Under the pieces are notes generated by a model. It ran no database searches. It was not told the DNA's origin and saw only the letters and a list, made by a program, of their open reading frames with translations. Shown one piece after another: positions 60,696 to 64,000 of a stretch of 64,000 bases of DNA. Numbering within the stretch: position 1 is the first letter of the stretch; each line of letters opens with the position of its first letter. The translations under genes and the position numbers were made by a program. Origin of the DNA: Arcticibacterium luteifluviistationis (GTDB taxonomy: Bacteria > Bacteroidota > Bacteroidia > Cytophagales > Spirosomataceae); the NCBI RefSeq assembly GCF_003258705.1, contig NZ_CP029480.1, positions 4,526,001-4,590,000 of the forward strand, given 5' to 3'.

Positions 60696-61655
60696 ATGTC
60701 TCAACAAACACTTTTAGACACTATCCCTTCAATAGACTTAGCTGAGTTTACTTCAAGAGACCCTAAACTCAAAAGTAAATTTGTAGGTGAGCTAGGGGCG
60801 GCCTTTACCAATATAGGTTTTGTGGCCTTAAAAAATCATGGTTTATCGGACGAACTTAGGGAGAAGCTATATACTGCAGTGCAAAAGTTCTTTTACCAAG
60901 ACGATGCTTTAAAAACTAAGTATGAGTTTGCTGAGTTAGCTGGTCAAAGAGGGTATATTGGTAAAAATAAAGAAACTGCAAAGGGTTTTAAAAAGCCTGA
61001 TTTGAAAGAGTTTTATCACGTAGGGCAGTTGAATCCTAGACCAGAAATGGCGGAGAATATTTTTCCGGAAGAGATTCCTGAATTTGAGGAATTCACAAAA
61101 GAGACGTTTCGCATCTTTGAAAATACTGGGCGTACACTTTTAAAAGCGATAGCTCTTTATTTAGAGTTGCCAGAAGACTATTTTGAAGATAAGGTGTATC
61201 AGGGCGATAGTATTCTTAGAGCCTTGCATTATTTCCCTATTGAAAACCCAGAATTATTAGAAGAGGGTGCGGTAAGAGCAGCCGCTCATGGAGATATAAA
61301 TTTGATAACACTTTTAATGGGAGCATCTGCAGATGGTCTTCAGGTATTAAGAGCAGATGGCGAGTGGATTTCTGTTACGGCTTTGCCTGACCAAATAGTA
61401 ATAAATGTAGGTGATATGTTAGACAGGCTAACAAATCACAAACTGAAATCAACCATTCATAGGGTTATAAACCCACCGGTTGAAAAAATGAAGACGTCTA
61501 GGTTCTCAATTCCATTTTTTATGCATCCACGCGGCGAAATGGATTTGACCTCATTAGATTCTTGTATTTCTGAAGCTTCTCCTAAAGTGTATGTTGACAT
61601 GACTGCAGGAGAGTTTTTAGAAGAAAGATTAAGGGAATTAGGACTCAAAAAATAA
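60696..61655 (+). CDS. 2-oxoglutarate/Fe(II)-dependent oxygenase, isopenicillin N synthase-like
   Basis: The ATG at 60696 fits the promoter. About 319 residues. The N-terminal DIOX_N domain has IPSIDLAEFTS and FTNIGFVALKNHGL. The catalytic domain has the iron triad: AHGDINLITLL (HxD), HRVINPP (second His) and RFSIPFFMHP (RxS for 2-oxoglutarate). Members act on small molecules such as amino acids or plant-like hormones. The substrate is not known here. It lies 12 bp before the YceI-like gene, so the two may be co-transcribed. Confidence 0.88.
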   Translation: MSQQTLLDTIPSIDLAEFTSRDPKLKSKFVGELGAAFTNIGFVALKNHGLSDELREKLYTAVQKFFYQDDALKTKYEFAELAGQRGYIGKNKETAKGFKKPDLKEFYHVGQLNPRPEMAENIFPEEIPEFEEFTKETFRIFENTGRTLLKAIALYLELPEDYFEDKVYQGDSILRALHYFPIENPELLEEGAVRAAAHGDINLITLLMGASADGLQVLRADGEWISVTALPDQIVINVGDMLDRLTNHKLKSTIHRVINPPVEKMKTSRFSIPFFMHPRGEMDLTSLDSCISEASPKVYVDMTAGEFLEERLRELGLKK

Positions 61656-61667
61656 ATAACAATTAGA

Positions 61668-62225
61668 ATGAAAAAAGTACTTTTAGCCATGTTGGTGACA
61701 TCTGTAATGGTGTCTTGTAATTCTTCAGCAAACACAGAAGAAACAGAGGAGACGGAAATGAATGAGGCTACGGCTTATAACTTTGATTTGGCAAAAACGA
61801 CCTTAACTTGGACGGCTTTCAAAACGCCAGATAAAGTAGGTGTACCAGGAAGTTTTGATGAAATAAGCCTTCAGGGAAATGCTTTTACGATCAATGCAAA
61901 AAGCGTAAATACTAACAACGAACCACGTGATGCTAAATTGGTAACGTTTTTCTTCGATAATCTTTCTGATTCATTAATTACAGGCTCTTACGGAGCTGCG
62001 GCAGATGGTCGTATTCCAGTAACTTTGAAAATGAATGGTGTTGAGAAAACTTTCGATTTTGCAATTGCAGAAAATGATACTGCTACTATTGTAACAGGAA
62101 GCATCGATATTCTTTCTGACTTTAGTGGAAACGCAGCTTTAGAAGCCGTTTCTGAGGCGTGTAAAGAACTACATTTGAATAAAACTTGGTCAGATGTTAG
62201 CCTTCAGGTTGTAGAAATGAAGTAA
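61668..62225 (+). CDS. YceI-family lipoprotein
   Basis: The 185-residue protein has a lipoprotein signal (VTSVMVSCNS) and an acidic linker (EETEETEMNE). The YceI lipocalin-like domain follows: DLAKTTLTWTAFKTPDKVGVPGSFDEI, VTLKMNGVEKTFDFAI and a C-terminal strand. YceI proteins bind isoprenoid or other lipids. A very strong terminator follows. Confidence 0.85.
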   Translation: MKKVLLAMLVTSVMVSCNSSANTEETEETEMNEATAYNFDLAKTTLTWTAFKTPDKVGVPGSFDEISLQGNAFTINAKSVNTNNEPRDAKLVTFFFDNLSDSLITGSYGAAADGRIPVTLKMNGVEKTFDFAIAENDTATIVTGSIDILSDFSGNAALEAVSEACKELHLNKTWSDVSLQVVEMK

Positions 62226-62250
62226 GGTTAGATTACATATTGAACATGTA

Positions 62251-62286
62251 AAAAAATAAATCGGTGCATGCACCGATTTATTTTTT
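62251..62286. terminator. Terminator after the YceI-like gene
   Basis: A perfect 36-base palindrome, 18-base arms AAAAAATAAATCGGTGCA and inverse, with A and T runs at its ends. It can end transcription on both strands and isolates chrA from the upstream genes. Confidence 0.9.
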
Positions 62287-62328
62287 TAGTAGATTGTAGT
62301 TCCAAGCTAGAAGGGCTCTTTGTAAAAT

Positions 62329-63504
62329 ATGCGTAAAATAAGATATTTTATATTCTTAAGGGATGTGCTGACCATAGCACTGACCGGTTTTGGTGGACCA
62401 AATGTTCACTTAACTTTGTTTATAAAGTATTTTGTAATTCGCCATAAATACCTGTCGGAGGCAGAATTAATGGAGCTTCAGGCTCTCTGTCAAATACTCC
62501 CTGGTCCCACTTCTACACAAACTTTAACAGCCATTGGTTTTAAGCTAGGCGGGCCTGTTTTGGCCATCATCACGCTTTTCGTTTGGATATTACCTGCCAC
62601 CATAATAATGGCCGGAGCAGCACTTGGGGTATCTTTTATTGATAAAGATTTATTGCTAAAAATGACACGGTTTATAAAGCCGATGGGTATTGCGTTTATC
62701 TTTTATGCCGCGTATGTGATAGGGCGTAAGGTAATTCATTCTAAAACCAGTTGGGTTTTGATGGTTTTAGGAGCAGGGATGGCATTTTTATACCGCTCGC
62801 CTTACATTACACCGGCTCTTATTTTATTAGGAGGAATAGTAGCTTCTTTTAAATTTGAAGAACAAGAAATATTAGATAAAAGCCCAATAAAGATAGCGTG
62901 GAGAAACTTCATTTTATGGGCAGTGATTTTTGGAGCATCCATTACGGTAGGGTCTATTACGCAAAATCTACCAATAAGACTTTTTGAAAACTTTTATAGA
63001 AATGGTAGCCTTGCTTTTGGTGGAGGCCATATTATGAAACCACTTCTTTTTAATGAGTTTGTGGAGTTTAAACACTATTTGTCGGCAGATGAATTTCTTT
63101 CAGGAATTGCGATTGCGGAGCTGGTTCCTGGTCCTACATTTTCAATAGCCTCTTTTGTAGGTTCATTATCAATGCGTGATTGGGGCGTAAGTGGGCAAAT
63201 TTTGGGTGCTGGAGTAGCCGCTATAGGTATTTTTCTGCCAGGAATCTTGATGATATTTTTTGTGATTCGTTTTTGGAATCAGTTAAAGCAATATAGAGCA
63301 GTAAGAGCTTCTTTGGAAGGCATAAATGCATCAAGTACGGGGTTGACAATAGCTGCAGGGATTTCGCTCTTTGAAACCATGTCTGGTGATATGATGTCTG
63401 TATGGACTATAATTATTACGTTCTTGGTTTTGATTACTACCAAAGTTCCGTCTTACGTAATTATCATGGGTGGGCTTTTTCTGGGTCTGGTTATAAATTA
63501 TTAA
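62329..63504 (+). CDS. chrA: Chromate transporter family protein
   Basis: The 391-residue membrane protein has about ten helices in two homologous halves. Half one starts TIALTGFGGPNVHLTLF and carries ILPGPTSTQ; half two has GSLAFGGGHIMKPLLFNEF and IAELVPGPTFS. The FGGP/LPGP pairs are the ChrA signature. It may export chromate or transport sulfate. It stands alone. Confidence 0.9.
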   Translation: MRKIRYFIFLRDVLTIALTGFGGPNVHLTLFIKYFVIRHKYLSEAELMELQALCQILPGPTSTQTLTAIGFKLGGPVLAIITLFVWILPATIIMAGAALGVSFIDKDLLLKMTRFIKPMGIAFIFYAAYVIGRKVIHSKTSWVLMVLGAGMAFLYRSPYITPALILLGGIVASFKFEEQEILDKSPIKIAWRNFILWAVIFGASITVGSITQNLPIRLFENFYRNGSLAFGGGHIMKPLLFNEFVEFKHYLSADEFLSGIAIAELVPGPTFSIASFVGSLSMRDWGVSGQILGAGVAAIGIFLPGILMIFFVIRFWNQLKQYRAVRASLEGINASSTGLTIAAGISLFETMSGDMMSVWTIIITFLVLITTKVPSYVIIMGGLFLGLVINY

Positions 63505-63533
63505 TATTTAGCTTGCTTTAGCTAAACAGAATC

Positions 63534-64000
63534 TTAGACTATGATTAGTTGATTTTTTACAGCAAAAGCCACTAGACTAGCAGTGTTTTTGACACTTAAC
63601 TTTTCCATTATTCTTGTTCTGTGCCCTTCAACGGTTCTTGGGCTTAGGCAAACTTTGTCAGCTATTTCTACGGTAGTTTGCCCTTGACATATAAGCGTTA
63701 AGACTTCTGATTCTCTTTCAGACAAATCTTTCTTGTAGTTAAAGAATTTACCAGAGCGAGGGAGCTTTTTGAGAGTAGCCTTTCTCAGCATTACACGGCT
63801 CACAAAATCGGTAAAGTAAATCCCCTGTCCATTAACTTTCCTTATAGCGAGTTCCACCTCATCAGGTTCGGTATCTTTTAATAAATAGCCGTTTGCACCT
63901 ATTTCTAATAAATGAAGAATATACTGGTCTTCATTGTGCATGGATAAGATAATTATTTTGGGCTCTTCCTCATCTTTTTTTCTTAAATATTCTGTCACCT
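63534..64000 (-). CDS. LuxR/NarL-family response regulator (partial)
   Basis: The frame is open to the right edge, so the phosphorylation-site region and true start lie outside. The visible ~155 residues begin in the late receiver domain (KIIILSMHNEDQYILHLLEIGANGYLLKD, with the switch Ser and Lys), then a LuxR helix-turn-helix (LSERESEVLTLICQGQTTVEIADKVCLSPRTVEGHRTRIMEKL). It is a two-component regulator; its kinase is not in the window. Confidence 0.9.
   Translation of the reverse strand, partial: VTEYLRKKDEEEPKIIILSMHNEDQYILHLLEIGANGYLLKDTEPDEVELAIRKVNGQGIYFTDFVSRVMLRKATLKKLPRSGKFFNYKKDLSERESEVLTLICQGQTTVEIADKVCLSPRTVEGHRTRIMEKLSVKNTASLVAFAVKNQLIIV

Noticed and set aside
1-64000. CRISPR arrays, prophage or insertion sequences
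   Set aside because: No regularly spaced direct repeats, no transposase or phage structural genes and no terminal repeats were noticed on either strand, as far as reading by eye allows.

Overview
The window comes from a member of the Bacteroidota, most likely the order Cytophagales. The evidence is internal. Promoters repeatedly match the Bacteroidota pattern TTG, 18-21 bp, TAnnTTTG. There is an alternative complex III (actABCDEF) joined to a caa3-type oxidase, a SusC/TonB-type receptor end, DUF3078 and DUF4382 proteins, a type IX secretion C-terminal domain, a 605-residue ribosomal protein S1, and a clade II (Sec-exported) nitrous-oxide reductase cluster. No species is claimed. I see no CRISPR array, prophage or intact insertion sequence; the window is mostly chromosomal core with a few accessory blocks.

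Layout. 1-3.3 kb: end of a TonB-dependent receptor, a DUF4382 lipoprotein, and an AztD-like zinc-chaperone lipoprotein whose promoter is covered by two TGCAACA-N-TGTTGCA palindromes (probable Zur-type operators). 3.3-7.0 kb (minus): a beta-helix protein with a C-terminal cytochrome c, a di-heme peroxidase and a membrane-bound LytTR regulator. 7.1-15.5 kb (minus): a complete nos operon in the order cytochrome c, fasciclin lipoprotein, nosZ, membrane protein, nosL, NosL-beta-barrel fusion, nosD, nosF, nosY. 15.8-16.2 kb: a decayed gene. 16.2-19.1 kb (minus): a tripartite TRAP transporter. 19.5 kb: tRNA-Arg. 19.8-21.9 kb: egtB-egtD (ergothioneine), preceded by a pair of 10-bp palindromes. 21.9-26.8 kb: hflX, a candidate small RNA, smpB, an HNH nuclease, rpsA and tRNA-Cys.

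27-43.6 kb is the respiratory core. actABCDEF plus cytochrome oxidase subunits II and I form one operon from a well-defined promoter to a strong terminator. The haem A/O synthases, two subunit III proteins, subunit IV, an SCO copper chaperone, DUF420 and a small CxxC membrane protein follow. Together they carry electrons from menaquinol through alternative complex III and c-haems to oxygen, with NosZ as a probable alternative acceptor.

43.6-50.2 kb (minus): a division cluster ftsW-murG-(GNAT/arginyltransferase-like)-ftsQ-ftsA-ftsZ that lacks murC between murG and ftsQ. 50.3-53.3 kb (minus): an envelope-stress-like operon of ECF sigma factor, 65-residue protein, CmpX-like MscS channel, DUF3078 protein and MscL. 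53.5-56.7 kb: SCP2 protein and acyl-CoA dehydrogenase facing an isolated nuoA-nuoB pair. 56.8-64 kb: a type-IX-secreted metalloprotease, a sodium:solute symporter, clpS, recR, a 2-oxoglutarate oxygenase, a YceI-like lipoprotein, a chromate transporter and a truncated LuxR-type response regulator.

The observations most worth following up are the candidate ~150-nt small RNA upstream of smpB, the double operator over the aztD-like promoter, the NosL-outer-membrane-barrel fusion, the sigma/CmpX/MscL operon, and the paired palindromes upstream of egtBD. All functional calls rest on reading the sequences and on memory of the families; no database search was run.
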